From: an uncultured Muribaculaceae bacterium
GTDB taxonomy: Bacteria > Bacteroidota > Bacteroidia > Bacteroidales > Muribaculaceae
Reading direction: 5' to 3'
Assembly: GCA_910587185.1 (NCBI GenBank)
Contig: CAJULY010000001.1
Coordinates: forward strand, 1 to 64,000
DNA length: 64,000 bases
Shown here: positions 32,540 through 41,375 of the stretch, piece after piece
How positions within the stretch are numbered: the first letter of the stretch is position 1
Layout of the letters: the number at the start of each line of letters is the position of its first letter
Position numbers and translations under genes: made by a program
The notes under the pieces: generated by a model
The model's database searches: none
What the model saw: only the letters and a program-made list of their open reading frames with translations
Told to the model about the DNA's origin: nothing

Positions 32540-32979
32540 CTTCTCCTTGAATTACGACGTTCACTTAATCGTTTCATCATTTGACGCTCCAATTCATAGG
32601 CACGTTCAATTTGTTTGGAGGTAAGGAATTTGCTGTATTCTACATAATATTTCCTACGAATATTCAGGATTTTCTGACTATGGTCAAATCTGGCCTGTAT
32701 GACACTGTCTGTTTGAGAATCAGTCATAGACCTATTCGGTTTTCCGGTTTGGCGCGGACCCAAAGCCCAGACTTCTCTCTGACATTTAAGGTAGGTGTTG
32801 ATGAACTTTTCAGTTTCATCCGTAGAGAGCCGAAGCTCTTCCGCAATGTACTTCGCTTGCTTTTCCGCAAGTTGCTCGCGAGAGATGCGTCCCCCATCTC
32901 TGCGTTGCTGTGCAGACACTGAACAAGTGAAAGCGAATATTGCAGTCACAAGCAGCATGATTCTGAACATGATTTTCAT
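32536..32979 (-). CDS. exported Spy/CpxP-like protein
   Basis: The 147-aa protein has a signal peptide ending near SVSAQ. A charged all-helical mature part follows (ISREQLAEKQAKYIAEELRL near 32-51, later KILNIRRKYYVEYSKFL). Small exported helical proteins with such repeats act as envelope-stress chaperones or sensors. It is encoded between the anti-sigma-like gene and the esterase gene, so it is probably induced by the ECF sigma factor. Confidence 0.65.
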   Translation of the reverse strand: MKIMFRIMLLVTAIFAFTCSVSAQQRRDGGRISREQLAEKQAKYIAEELRLSTDETEKFINTYLKCQREVWALGPRQTGKPNRSMTDSQTDSVIQARFDHSQKILNIRRKYYVEYSKFLTSKQIERAYELERQMMKRLSERRNSRRR

Positions 32980-32990
32980 ATCCCGATTAT

Positions 32991-33305
32991 CTATTCGTTT
33001 ATAAAAATATCATCTTGATATATTTCAAGTAAATATGTCTGGTCTGCCTCGGACAGATTGTCAAAAGCCTGTGCTATTTCCGCAAAATCAGTCTTATCAT
33101 TTTTCGTGCCAGAACCTCCGACAATCATAAGAAGTGCAATAGTAGCTGCGACAGCTACACTGCGATAGAATATCTTTAAGATATTTCGCTTGTTCTGCCG
33201 TTTTTGCACCTCAATCATAATCGTGTTCTCCAATTCGTCGAAAAAAGTATCCGGCACACGATATGGCATCTTCTTTCCTATTTTATCAAAATTATAACTT
33301 TCCAT
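32991..33305 (-). CDS. anti-sigma-factor-like membrane protein, 104 aa
   Basis: The cytoplasmic N-terminus (1-45) is charged and helical. One membrane helix follows (AVAATIALLMIVGG near 51-64), and the C-terminus is acidic. It starts 3 bp after the ECF sigma gene. Size, topology and position fit a short anti-sigma factor or its relic; a zinc motif is absent. Confidence 0.6.
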   Translation of the reverse strand: MESYNFDKIGKKMPYRVPDTFFDELENTIMIEVQKRQNKRNILKIFYRSVAVAATIALLMIVGGSGTKNDKTDFAEIAQAFDNLSEADQTYLLEIYQDDIFINE

Positions 33306-33308
33306 ATA

Positions 33309-33854
33309 TTAATCGTGAGTGTTCATATAATGGATAATCTTTTCTTTTGCGAGATGATAGTTAGCTTTTGCACTTGCCGTCGAAGAATCTGTGATTTGGG
33401 CGATAGTCACATAGTCAAACTCATCATAATATCTTAGATTGAAGGTGAGCTGTTGTTTGGGGGGCAATGATAGAATAGCTTTCTGCAATTTCAAGGATTC
33501 AATATCTGAATAATCAAAATATTCATCGGCCATTATTCGTTTTGCCTCCGACTCCATATCATCAAGTGAAAAAGCATGTTCCTTATGCTTTTCGCGTATG
33601 CGGATGGCCTCGTTTGTAGCAATTTTAAAAATCCAAGCAGCCAACGACATTTCTTTTTTGAACTTTCCAAGATTTTTGAATACTCTAAGGAAGGTTTCTT
33701 GCAAAGCGTCCTCCGCGTCCTGATGTCCAACGGTTATTCGTCTAATATGCCAATAAACCGGCGTCTTATAGATTTTCAGGAGCATACGAAATCCTGCCTC
33801 AGGATCAGTTCCAATGGTGTCAAGAATCTTGCTGTCAGACAAACTCTGCGTCAT
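33309..33854 (-). CDS. ECF-family RNA polymerase sigma factor
   Basis: The 181-aa protein has sigma region 2 (DAEDALQETFLRVFKNL near 45-61; LAAWIFKIATNEAIR near 72-86) and region 4 with an HTH (LPPKQQLTFNLRYYDEFDYVT near 125-145; AKANYHLAKEKI). Downstream genes encode an anti-sigma-like protein, a Spy-like protein and an esterase, so it probably directs an envelope or secretion response including its own operon. Confidence 0.9.
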   Translation of the reverse strand: MTQSLSDSKILDTIGTDPEAGFRMLLKIYKTPVYWHIRRITVGHQDAEDALQETFLRVFKNLGKFKKEMSLAAWIFKIATNEAIRIREKHKEHAFSLDDMESEAKRIMADEYFDYSDIESLKLQKAILSLPPKQQLTFNLRYYDEFDYVTIAQITDSSTASAKANYHLAKEKIIHYMNTHD

Positions 33855-33868
33855 TTATGATTGAGAAC

Positions 33869-34228
33869 CTACACTTTTAGATAAAATAGATTCTTTTTAC
33901 CCGGCACAGGTTTAATCGGGTTCAACACATCCTGTGAAAACATGTTCAGTTCTGCCTCGGCCACTCTTTTCTTTAGTCCTGTCATTTTAGAATATTGCTT
34001 GACACTCATATCGTGATGATCTCTGAGATAGGCAATAGCCATTTCGAGTCTGTCTCTTTTCGAAAGACGAGTAACAACTGTTGCGCGTTTTTCAGGATCG
34101 ACCTTAATGACTGTCGTAATCCTCGGTGTGTAACGGTAACGCGGGCCATGATGATGGCGATGAGCACAGGCTGTACCACACAAGATAACGAGTGATGCGG
34201 CCAGGAGTAGTATTCTGTTTTTTGCCAT
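33869..34228 (-). CDS. exported hypothetical protein, 119 aa
   Basis: A signal peptide ends near CGTACA (possibly a lipobox, with Cys) followed by a His-rich stretch HRHHHG, then a basic helical domain (RLSKRDRLEMAIAYLRDHHDMS near 53-74; a short HTH-like part MSVKQYSKMTGLKKRVAE). It lies 14 bp before the sigma gene, so it may be the first gene of that operon. Function unknown; the His cluster could bind metal. Confidence 0.6.
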   Translation of the reverse strand: MAKNRILLLAASLVILCGTACAHRHHHGPRYRYTPRITTVIKVDPEKRATVVTRLSKRDRLEMAIAYLRDHHDMSVKQYSKMTGLKKRVAEAELNMFSQDVLNPIKPVPGKKNLFYLKV

Positions 34229-34545
34229 ATAATATTGGATGTATTGTTTAACTTGTGTAACCGCTTTTTGGCGGCATTACATATATTATACCCATCCGGT
34301 TGGCAAAAGTCAAATTGGAAAATAAATATAATAACCTGTTACTGCTTTGTGAGACTGCATACCGGCTTTATCCAGTGATAGCGAAAACTTTTTTTCATAA
34401 ACGGTATAATGCCAACATATTCCTGTCGCCATACGTCGCTCAGTACAGCAAAGGACTGATTTTTCAACTGACTTTCTGAGCGCGATCGAGATTCGGCAAT
34501 CTTTTCTTTTTGGCCAAGGAAGTTTAAGATAATTGATTTATTGCT
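34229..34545. other. non-coding interval before trmN6
   Basis: No reading frame with coding character is visible. It should hold the promoter of the minus-strand sigma operon; AT-rich stretches near 34270-34345 could serve but match no consensus well. The trmN6 -7 box starts at 34546. Confidence 0.4.
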
Positions 34546-34553
34546 TAACTTTG
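34546..34553 (+). promoter_or_regulatory. -7 box of trmN6
   Basis: TAACTTTG is a perfect consensus, 36 bp before the chosen ATG. Its place rules out the longer frame that starts upstream of it at 34533. Confidence 0.55.
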
Positions 34554-34589
34554 CAGACAGAGATTGAATTTTGCCACAACGATATCCGC

Positions 34590-35303
34590 ATGAAATCTAC
34601 TACATTCAGATTTAAAAAGTTTGAGATGAACAATTCGGCGAGCGGCCTCAAAATAGGGACTGACGGAGTCCTTCTGGGAGCGTGGGCCGATGTCGGGGGT
34701 GGTAATCACGTGTGGGATGTCGGATGCGGCACGGGGCTTATCGCCCTCATGCTCGCTCAACGCTATGACTGTCATTTTTCAGCCATAGAAATCGAACGAG
34801 ACGCAGCCGATGAGGCGGAAGGAAATATAGCCCGTTCGCCTTGGAAGGAGCGGATAAAACTTATCCACGGAAATATTTCGGAAGTAGCCGCATCCCTCCC
34901 CGCCCCCGATTCAATTGTCAGCAATCCGCCTTATTACGCTTCGGGAAAATCCATCGAAGCAGGAAACCAAAAGCGTGACACCGCGCGCAGGGACAGCTCT
35001 CTCTGCTTCGCATCTCTGATAGCCCTTGCAAGCCTACATCTGCGCCCCGAGGGAAATCTGTTTCTCATCTCCCCTTTTGACAGGAAAGCCGATATAGAAT
35101 GGGAAGCAACCCTACGCGGTCTTCATATCAGGAAATGCACGCCCGTAATAACTAAAGAATCGGCAAAGCCATCCAGAATTCTCTGGCACATATCGCGTGT
35201 CAGCGGCCCGACGGTCACCGACCGACTTCTTGTCCGCGATGCGGCAGGAAATTATACCGATGAATTCAAAACACTTACTAAAGACTATTATCTGAATTTT
35301 TAG
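34590..35303 (+). CDS. trmN6: tRNA1(Val) adenine-37 N6-methyltransferase
   Basis: The start is MKSTTFRFKKF, after the -7 box. The 237-aa protein has a SAM-binding motif (VWDVGCGTGLIALMLAQ near 43-59) and the N6-methyltransferase motif SNPPYY near 115, with the family's opening FKKFEM...ASGLKIGTDGVLLGAW. It methylates A37 of tRNA1(Val) in E. coli (YfiC). It is followed by a CPBP protease gene after 22 bp. Confidence 0.9.
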   Translation: MKSTTFRFKKFEMNNSASGLKIGTDGVLLGAWADVGGGNHVWDVGCGTGLIALMLAQRYDCHFSAIEIERDAADEAEGNIARSPWKERIKLIHGNISEVAASLPAPDSIVSNPPYYASGKSIEAGNQKRDTARRDSSLCFASLIALASLHLRPEGNLFLISPFDRKADIEWEATLRGLHIRKCTPVITKESAKPSRILWHISRVSGPTVTDRLLVRDAAGNYTDEFKTLTKDYYLNF

Positions 35304-35325
35304 CAAAATCAATAACGTTTTCAAA

Positions 35326-36216
35326 ATGACTTCCTATAGATCCGCCTCAATCAGTGAAAACATAAGATTCAACGTCGCCCCCCTGCAGCGCGGTTTATTG
35401 CTGGTTTTCATAACCATCCTGTGTTATATCGTCTCTGCTGTCATCTCGGCCATAATTCTCCACAAAGGGCTGACAGGCACGAGGGTATGTCTTACCACTA
35501 TCACACAGGACATAATCGTCTTCATTCTGCCGGCGCTGGCCACGGCGATGTTCATCACTCGCCGTCCGGCCGATTTTCTCTCAATCAGACGCATTCCGGC
35601 GGTTGCGACAGTCGCTTTGGTCTGTCTGGCTCTTGTTCTGGCTATCCCGTTCATGAATCTCGTGATAAGCTGGAACGCCAACATGGTCTTTCCTGAATGG
35701 GCCGCAGGCGCTGCCGAATGGATGCGGACTATGGAAGACGCAGCCAACGCCACACTCATGACAATTGTCGATGGCCAGTCAATAATGAGCCTTATCATTC
35801 TCATTCTGACAGTCGGTATTTTCGCCGGATTTTCCGAGGAGCTGTTTTTCCGCGGTTGCCTTCAAAGACTTATGATAACTGCGCGAGTCAATCCCCACGT
35901 CGCTATATGGCTAACCGCCATACTCTTCAGCGCTATTCACATGCAGTTTTTCGGGTTTGTCCCCCGCATGTTCCTGGGGGCTCTCTTCGGCTACCTCGCC
36001 TGGTGGAGCGGCAGTGTGTGGACAGCCGTGGCAGCACATATTTTCAATAATACCCTGGCGGCTGTCACAATGTGGATGAAAGCGCGCGACGCATCCTCAG
36101 AGATCGTCAGACTGGAGAGTTTCGGCGCCAATGACATTCTCGCGGCGGCTGTCAGCCTTCTTCTCACCCTTATGGCTCTGTTCGTCATCTATCAGCTGTG
36201 TCAGCGGAGGAGATAA
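35326..36216 (+). CDS. CPBP-family intramembrane metalloprotease
   Basis: The 296-aa multi-pass membrane protein has the CPBP/Abi motifs EELFFRGCLQRL near residue 175, FSAIHMQFFGFVPRMFLG near 204, and HIFNNTLA near 240. These supply the glutamates and histidines of the active site of Rce1-like proteases. About eight hydrophobic segments can be counted. Substrate unknown. It may share a transcript with trmN6. Confidence 0.85.
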   Translation: MTSYRSASISENIRFNVAPLQRGLLLVFITILCYIVSAVISAIILHKGLTGTRVCLTTITQDIIVFILPALATAMFITRRPADFLSIRRIPAVATVALVCLALVLAIPFMNLVISWNANMVFPEWAAGAAEWMRTMEDAANATLMTIVDGQSIMSLIILILTVGIFAGFSEELFFRGCLQRLMITARVNPHVAIWLTAILFSAIHMQFFGFVPRMFLGALFGYLAWWSGSVWTAVAAHIFNNTLAAVTMWMKARDASSEIVRLESFGANDILAAAVSLLLTLMALFVIYQLCQRRR

Positions 36217-36242
36217 GCGACTTGCGTAACGAAGTAAAAAAC

Positions 36243-36268
36243 GGGCGCATGTCGATTGACATGCGCCC
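36243..36268. terminator. bidirectional terminator between CPBP gene and lpxA
   Basis: GGGCGCATGTC (36243-36253) pairs perfectly with GACATGCGCCC (36258-36268) around GATT. An A run precedes it on the plus strand and so gives a T run to minus-strand transcripts. It separates two convergent units. Confidence 0.75.
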
Positions 36269-36297
36269 GCCGGTATTTCTTGGACTTTTATCGGGAA

Positions 36298-37074
36298 TCA
36301 GACGTAACCGCGGATAATGCCGCGTTTCGAATTCCTGACAAAAAGAATGATCTCATCGCGTTCCCTGGTGGCAGGAAGCTCCGCTTCTATGCGTTCAACA
36401 GCATCGGAATTGTTAAGACCGCTCAAATAGAGATAACGGTATATTTCCTGAATCTGCTGGATGGTCTCATTGGAGAATCCACGCCGGCGCAATCCGATGG
36501 AGTTGATACCGGTATATGCTATGGGTTCGCGGGCGGCTTTCACGTAGGGAGGCACATCTTTATTGATCAGAGCGCCGCCCTGAATCATCACGTGAGGTCC
36601 GAGATGACAGAACTGATGAACAAGAGTACCACCACCGATCACAGCGAAATTATCGACCACAACTTCACCGGCGAGCTGTGTGGCGTTCGACATAATTACA
36701 TTATCGCCGACCTTGCAGTCATGGGCAACATGGCAATATGCCATGATCAGGCAGTTGGAGCCAATGACAGTCTTACCCTTGGATGCAGTTCCGCGGTTAA
36801 CGGTAACACATTCGCGCAAAGTGGTGTTGTCCCCTATAATAGCGACTGTGTCCTCACCCTGAAATTTCAGGTCCTGAGGAATTCCGGAAACCACCGCACC
36901 CGGAAAAATACGGCAGTTTTTTCCGATTCTGGCACCTTCAAGAATTGTGACATTACTACCGATCCATGTTCCTTCACCGATCTCGACATTCTGCTCGATC
37001 GTGACAAACGGATCTATAATCACACTGGGGTGAATCTTTGCCGCAGGATGGATATAAGCTAAAGATTGTTTCAT
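36298..37074 (-). CDS. lpxA: UDP-N-acetylglucosamine acyltransferase LpxA
   Basis: The start is MKQSLAYIHPAAKIHP, 7 bp after the lpxC/fabZ stop. The 258-aa protein is built of left-handed beta-helix hexapeptide repeats (IDPFVTIEQNVEIGEGTWIG and so on). It has the catalytic His region MAYCHVAHDCKVGDN near 118-132 and a C-terminal helical part. It performs the first step of lipid A synthesis in the cytoplasm, moving the hydroxyacyl chain from ACP to UDP-GlcNAc. Last gene of lpxD-lpxC/fabZ-lpxA. Confidence 0.95.
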   Translation of the reverse strand: MKQSLAYIHPAAKIHPSVIIDPFVTIEQNVEIGEGTWIGSNVTILEGARIGKNCRIFPGAVVSGIPQDLKFQGEDTVAIIGDNTTLRECVTVNRGTASKGKTVIGSNCLIMAYCHVAHDCKVGDNVIMSNATQLAGEVVVDNFAVIGGGTLVHQFCHLGPHVMIQGGALINKDVPPYVKAAREPIAYTGINSIGLRRRGFSNETIQQIQEIYRYLYLSGLNNSDAVERIEAELPATRERDEIILFVRNSKRGIIRGYV

Positions 37075-37081
37075 AATGGTT

Positions 37082-38467
37082 TTAAGCTTTGTTTTTAATA
37101 ATCTGTGCCATGAACTCACATTCCGACACAATCTTTTCGCCCACGAACGCGAGTCCTTTCATCACGGCCATGCCGCGGCGAAGTTCCGTCATGAACGATA
37201 CATGGAAAATCAACGTATCACCCGGCACGACTTTCTGGCGGAATTTGACATTGTCGATTTTCATGAAATAAGTTGAGTAAAGTTCAGGATCATCCACAGT
37301 GCTGAGAACGAGCAGACCGCCGGTCTGGGCCATGGCTTCTATCTGAAGCACTCCGGGCAAAACCGGCTCCTGAGGGAAATGGCCGGGGAAGAAGGGTTCG
37401 TTGGCGGTGATATTTTTCACGCCGACAATATAGTTCTCGCCACGCTCTATGATCTTATCCACAAGCAGCATGGGATAGCGGTGAGGAAGCAACTCACGGA
37501 TACGGTTATTGTCCATAACCGGGGCTTTGTTAGGATCATAAAGAGGTGCCTGGACATCCTGATGCTTTATTTCCTTGCGGATTTTCTTGGCAAAAGTGGT
37601 GTTTATGCTGTGACCGGGGTGCGTGGCTATCACTTTCCCTTTCAGAGGGCGCCCTATAAGAGCGAGATCACCCATCACATCAAGCAATTTGTGACGTGCA
37701 GGCTCGTTTGTGGAGAAGAGAGGCTGTTCCTGAATATATCCGAATTCCGACACCTTTTTGTGAGGTATTCCCATAAGATCGGCCAGGCTGTCAAGCTGTT
37801 CCTGAGGCATCGGGCTGTCATAGATCACCACTGCGTTCTGGAGATCGCCGCCCTTGATGAGATTGGCTTTCACAAGCGGTTCGATTTCGCGGACGAAAAC
37901 AAAAGTGCGGCTGGCTGCTATCTCCTGTGCGAAATCTTCTATGGATTCGAGGGCAGCATACTGGTTGCCGAGAACAGGAGAATTATAATCGACCATCACA
38001 TCGACAGAGAAATTGTTGTCGGGGAGGACCACGATAGAAGCTCCAGTCTCGTCATTGCGCACCTCGATCCGCTGCTTGACGATGTAATAATCCTTTTCCT
38101 GTTTCTGCTCACACAGCCCTACTTCCGCTATTTTCTGACAGAAAATTGCTGCGCTGCCGTCGAGAATAGGCATTTCCGGGCCGTTTATGCGAATCAGGAC
38201 ATTGTCGATACCTGCAGAATAAAGTGCAGCCATTGCATGCTCGATAGTGCTTACTGAAACCTGACCTTTTGCAATGACAGTTCCACGCTGAGTGTTGACA
38301 ACGTTTTCGGCCAGAGCGTCGATCACAGGTTCGCCGTCCATGTCCGTGCGCTGGAATTTATATCCGTGGTTATCGGGAGCCGGAAGGAACTCAGCCTCTA
38401 TCACAAGGCCCGTGTGAAGTCCTTTGCCTTTTACCGTGAACGGCGCGCGGAGGGTAATCTGTTTCAT
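37082..38467 (-). CDS. lpxC: bifunctional UDP-3-O-acyl-GlcNAc deacetylase/3-hydroxyacyl-ACP dehydratase
   Basis: The 461-aa fusion has LpxC at residues 1-305 (zinc ligands in TIEHAMAAL near 74 and HKLLDVMGDLALIGRP near 262; active-site HPGHS near 285). FabZ follows at about 315-461 (LLPHRYPMLLVDK, FFPGHFPQEPVLPGVLQIEAMAQ). The fusion is characteristic of Bacteroidetes. LpxC makes the committed step of lipid A synthesis; FabZ dehydrates hydroxyacyl-ACP. Linking them balances use of the shared hydroxyacyl pool. It lies 18 bp after lpxD. Confidence 0.96.
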   Translation of the reverse strand: MKQITLRAPFTVKGKGLHTGLVIEAEFLPAPDNHGYKFQRTDMDGEPVIDALAENVVNTQRGTVIAKGQVSVSTIEHAMAALYSAGIDNVLIRINGPEMPILDGSAAIFCQKIAEVGLCEQKQEKDYYIVKQRIEVRNDETGASIVVLPDNNFSVDVMVDYNSPVLGNQYAALESIEDFAQEIAASRTFVFVREIEPLVKANLIKGGDLQNAVVIYDSPMPQEQLDSLADLMGIPHKKVSEFGYIQEQPLFSTNEPARHKLLDVMGDLALIGRPLKGKVIATHPGHSINTTFAKKIRKEIKHQDVQAPLYDPNKAPVMDNNRIRELLPHRYPMLLVDKIIERGENYIVGVKNITANEPFFPGHFPQEPVLPGVLQIEAMAQTGGLLVLSTVDDPELYSTYFMKIDNVKFRQKVVPGDTLIFHVSFMTELRRGMAVMKGLAFVGEKIVSECEFMAQIIKNKA

Positions 38468-38485
38468 ATAACTATATTGCTTGAA

Positions 38486-39508
38486 TTATTGTTTATGCGA
38501 TTTTACGAGATCATTGACTTTTTTGTAAAGAGCCGGAAGATCCTTGACATACATTGCCTGACGGCAATAAGCCTTAAAGTCGATGGCGGGCGCTCCGAAA
38601 AGACGCGCATTGTCAGGAGCACTCTCTTTGAGGCCCGACTGAGCCGCGATCTGCACATTGTCGCCAACGGTGATATGACCGGCGATTCCGACCTGGCCTC
38701 CCATCATACAGTTGCGGCCGATCTTTGCCGAACCGGCCACACCGACCTGAGCGGCCATGGCGGTGTTCTCGCCTACCACACAGTTGTGGGCTATCTGGAT
38801 TAGATTGTCGAGCTTTACGCCTTTCTTTATTCGGGTGCTTCCCATCATCGCGCGGTCAATCGTCGTGTTTGCGCCGATCTCAACATTATCCTCAATCTCG
38901 ACATTCCCGATCTGAGGGATTTTGTCGTAGCCGTCTGCCGTGGGAGCGAAACCGAAACCATCAGCGCCTATAACGGCACCGGAATGGAGGATGCAGTTGT
39001 TACCGATCTTACAACCATGATAGATCTTGACTCCGGAATAAAGCACAGTGTTGTCACCGATCACGACACGGTCGCCGACATAGGCCTGAGGATAAATTTT
39101 CACATTCTTCCCTATGCGGCAATCCTTTCCTATATATGCGAATGCGCCGAGATAAATATCGTCGGGCAATTCGACCCCCTCGGCCACATAAACAGGCTGT
39201 TCTATACCTTTGGGCTGAGGAGTAATCATGGATTCTACCATTTTTAACAGATGAGCCACAGTGGTATAGGGATCGGCCACACGGATAAGAGTGGTCTTGA
39301 CAGGACGTTCGGGAACGAAATCGTTGCTTACGAGGACTGCTGATGAAGCCGTGTCGTAGATGTAATGGGTATATTTCGGATTGGCAAGGAACGAAATCGC
39401 TCCGGGGTGACCTTCTTCAATCTTAGCGATAGTGCTTATTTTCACTTCTCCGTCACCTTCAACGGTGCCATTGGCCAAGGAAGCTATCTGATTAGCGGTA
39501 AATTCCAT
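38486..39508 (-). CDS. lpxD: UDP-3-O-acylglucosamine N-acyltransferase LpxD
   Basis: The 340-aa protein has an N-terminal uridine-binding domain (1-100; AISFLANPKYTHYIYDT near 36-52), a long left-handed beta-helix of hexapeptide repeats (GKDCRIGKNVKIYPQ and following) with the catalytic His in NLIQIAHNCVVGE near 234-246, and a short C-terminal helix. It adds the second hydroxyacyl chain in lipid A synthesis. First gene of the lpx operon; about 245 bp of non-coding DNA lie upstream. Confidence 0.95.
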   Translation of the reverse strand: MEFTANQIASLANGTVEGDGEVKISTIAKIEEGHPGAISFLANPKYTHYIYDTASSAVLVSNDFVPERPVKTTLIRVADPYTTVAHLLKMVESMITPQPKGIEQPVYVAEGVELPDDIYLGAFAYIGKDCRIGKNVKIYPQAYVGDRVVIGDNTVLYSGVKIYHGCKIGNNCILHSGAVIGADGFGFAPTADGYDKIPQIGNVEIEDNVEIGANTTIDRAMMGSTRIKKGVKLDNLIQIAHNCVVGENTAMAAQVGVAGSAKIGRNCMMGGQVGIAGHITVGDNVQIAAQSGLKESAPDNARLFGAPAIDFKAYCRQAMYVKDLPALYKKVNDLVKSHKQ

Positions 39509-39754
39509 TATTATTAAAAATTGCCTTTAGCAAAGAACTGATTTAAGTTTTATAAAAAAATCGGATTGCGAACGACATATCACTTGACACCAAAGCATTT
39601 GTCTAAAAAATGGATTACACGGTCTTGCATAAACTCCAGACAGTCGCCGATCTTCACACAAGGCTCAAAACTTTCTCCGGATCAGTCAGAAAATATGAAT
39701 CGGTGACAAGTTTCAATCAGTTCTGCAATTCTGTGCAAAGATGCTAAAAATTTT

Positions 39755-40603
39755 TCATTTTTTGCTCATTTCATCAGTTAAAAGTGCATAACCATCGCCG
39801 TTCTTGCATATTTTTCGTTCTTTCAGAAGAAGTCCGATAGCTTTCTTGAAATCTTTTTTACTGCACTGAAATCTGAAACGTATCAGATCAGGCGATGAAT
39901 GATCGCCAAGATCAAGAGTTCCGCCTGACATTGCCATCCGTTCCATGATTCTTTCGGATAGAGACTGCGAGCGCACAGCCGCCTTATCCTTCAGCGTCAG
40001 ATCGATCTTTCCATCCTCCCTCACAGTCTTGACAAAAGCTTTCAGTCTGTCACCGGGTTCCACCGGACGAAACAGTTCATTGTCGTAAAGCATTCCGTGA
40101 TACAGATTGTCAACTATGCATACATAACCTATGGGAGTCTGTTTATAGACCAGAGCTTCAACCTGCTGTCCCGGCTTAAGATCCGGGAAAACATTTCCTA
40201 TGTAAGGAGCGAGTTTTGCGGTAGCAACTACCCTTTTTGAAGCGTCATCCAGATAGACATATACCGGATATACACCTCCGGTTCTCATTTTCACTTTCTG
40301 ATTGGAGTATGGCACAAGCAGATCTTTCTGCAAGCCCCAGTCAAGAAACGCACCGGTCTTATTCACGGCGTTGACTTTCAAAAAAGCAAACTCCCCTACA
40401 CTTGCAGCAGGTTTTTCCGTAGTGGCCACCGGACGGTCCTCTGAATCGTTATAAACAAAGACTTCGATCTCGTCACCTATGCCAAGACCGGGTGTCACAT
40501 ATTTTGCCGGAAGAAGCACTTCCGCTCCGTTTTCATCGGAAAGATACACTCCGAAATCAACGCGACGGGCTACATGCAGCCTGTTATATTGTCCTATCTT
40601 CAT
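39755..40603 (-). CDS. cvfB: CvfB-like S1 RNA-binding protein
   Basis: I choose the start MKIGQYNRL at 40603, matching the family. The 282-aa protein has tandem S1-like units (RRVDFGVYLSDENGAEVLLP near 13-32; NKTGAFLDWGLQKDLLVPY near 82-100; LYHGMLYDNELF) and a C-terminal winged helix (LRFRFQCSKKDFKKAIGLLL region). CvfB-type proteins bind RNA and affect virulence gene expression in firmicutes; their role in Bacteroidetes is unclear. Divergent from rsmG. Confidence 0.85.
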   Translation of the reverse strand: MKIGQYNRLHVARRVDFGVYLSDENGAEVLLPAKYVTPGLGIGDEIEVFVYNDSEDRPVATTEKPAASVGEFAFLKVNAVNKTGAFLDWGLQKDLLVPYSNQKVKMRTGGVYPVYVYLDDASKRVVATAKLAPYIGNVFPDLKPGQQVEALVYKQTPIGYVCIVDNLYHGMLYDNELFRPVEPGDRLKAFVKTVREDGKIDLTLKDKAAVRSQSLSERIMERMAMSGGTLDLGDHSSPDLIRFRFQCSKKDFKKAIGLLLKERKICKNGDGYALLTDEMSKK

Positions 40604-40722
40604 ATTTTTCAAAATAGTCCACAACGATTCCAAGTTTGATAATCACCACATTAGCCATAAATCATCCTTTAGAATCGAAGTGTGGTCTCATTTATCATTC
40701 TCCAAAGATAAGAATTTTTCGC

Positions 40723-40730
40723 TAATTTTG
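40723..40730 (+). promoter_or_regulatory. -7 box of rsmG
   Basis: TAATTTTG matches TAnnTTTG and lies 24 bp before the rsmG ATG. It shows that the frame extending upstream to 40479 is not the true start. Confidence 0.55.
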
Positions 40731-40754
40731 TGCAATATACCTAATTCAGCAGTC

Positions 40755-41375
40755 ATGGACATCATAACAAAATACTTTCCGGATCTGTCAGCCCGACAGA
40801 AAGAACAGTTTCAGATTCTGGGAAAGCTCTATCCGGAATGGAATGAAAAAATAAACGTTATCTCGCGCAAAGACATCGACAATCTCTATGAACGCCATAT
40901 ACTTCATTCGCTCGCGATCGGCAAGTTCATGACTCCGGTCGCCGGCACAACCATACTCGACATGGGGACCGGGGGCGGATTTCCCGGCATCCCGCTGGCC
41001 ATACTCTGGCCCCACTGCCGTTTTCATCTGATCGACCGTACAGGGAAGAAAATAAAAGTTGCCTCATCGATAGCCGCTGAAGCCGGCCTGACAAACGTGA
41101 CGTTCCAGCATGGCGACATTGCCGAATGCAAGGAGAAATTCGATTACGTCGTAAGCCGCGCCGTCATGCAGCTCGACGCCTTGATCCGCCTTGTCAGGAA
41201 GAACATTTCGCGCGACAGCAGCAACTCTTTTCCTAACGGATTGTTATGTCTGAAAGGAGGAGAACTCAAGCAGGAAACTGCCGTTGTCAGATGTCCGATG
41301 ATTGAAGTCCCTCTCAGCGACTATTTCTCTGAAGAATTCTTCAAGACAAAAGAACTTATTTACGTGGAACTATGA
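40755..41375 (+). CDS. rsmG: 16S rRNA (guanine-527 N7)-methyltransferase RsmG
   Basis: The start is MDIITKYFPDL. The 206-aa protein has the family signature: NVISRKDIDNLYERHILHS near 33-51, SAM motif ILDMGTGGGFPGIPLAI near 66-82, and YVVSRAVMQLDAL near 130. It methylates G527 of 16S rRNA; loss gives mild streptomycin resistance. The MBL gene overlaps its stop by 4 bp. Confidence 0.95.
   Translation: MDIITKYFPDLSARQKEQFQILGKLYPEWNEKINVISRKDIDNLYERHILHSLAIGKFMTPVAGTTILDMGTGGGFPGIPLAILWPHCRFHLIDRTGKKIKVASSIAAEAGLTNVTFQHGDIAECKEKFDYVVSRAVMQLDALIRLVRKNISRDSSNSFPNGLLCLKGGELKQETAVVRCPMIEVPLSDYFSEEFFKTKELIYVEL

Noticed and set aside
38366..38803. Long plus-strand frames opposite the lpx genes (37.1-39.2 kb)
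   Set aside because: They are antisense shadows of the GC-rich lpxC/fabZ and lpxD genes, without promoters or recognisable domains.
40479..40754. 92-residue N-terminal extension of RsmG
   Set aside because: It crosses the divergent cvfB start and lies upstream of the rsmG -7 box, and known RsmG proteins start at the later Met.
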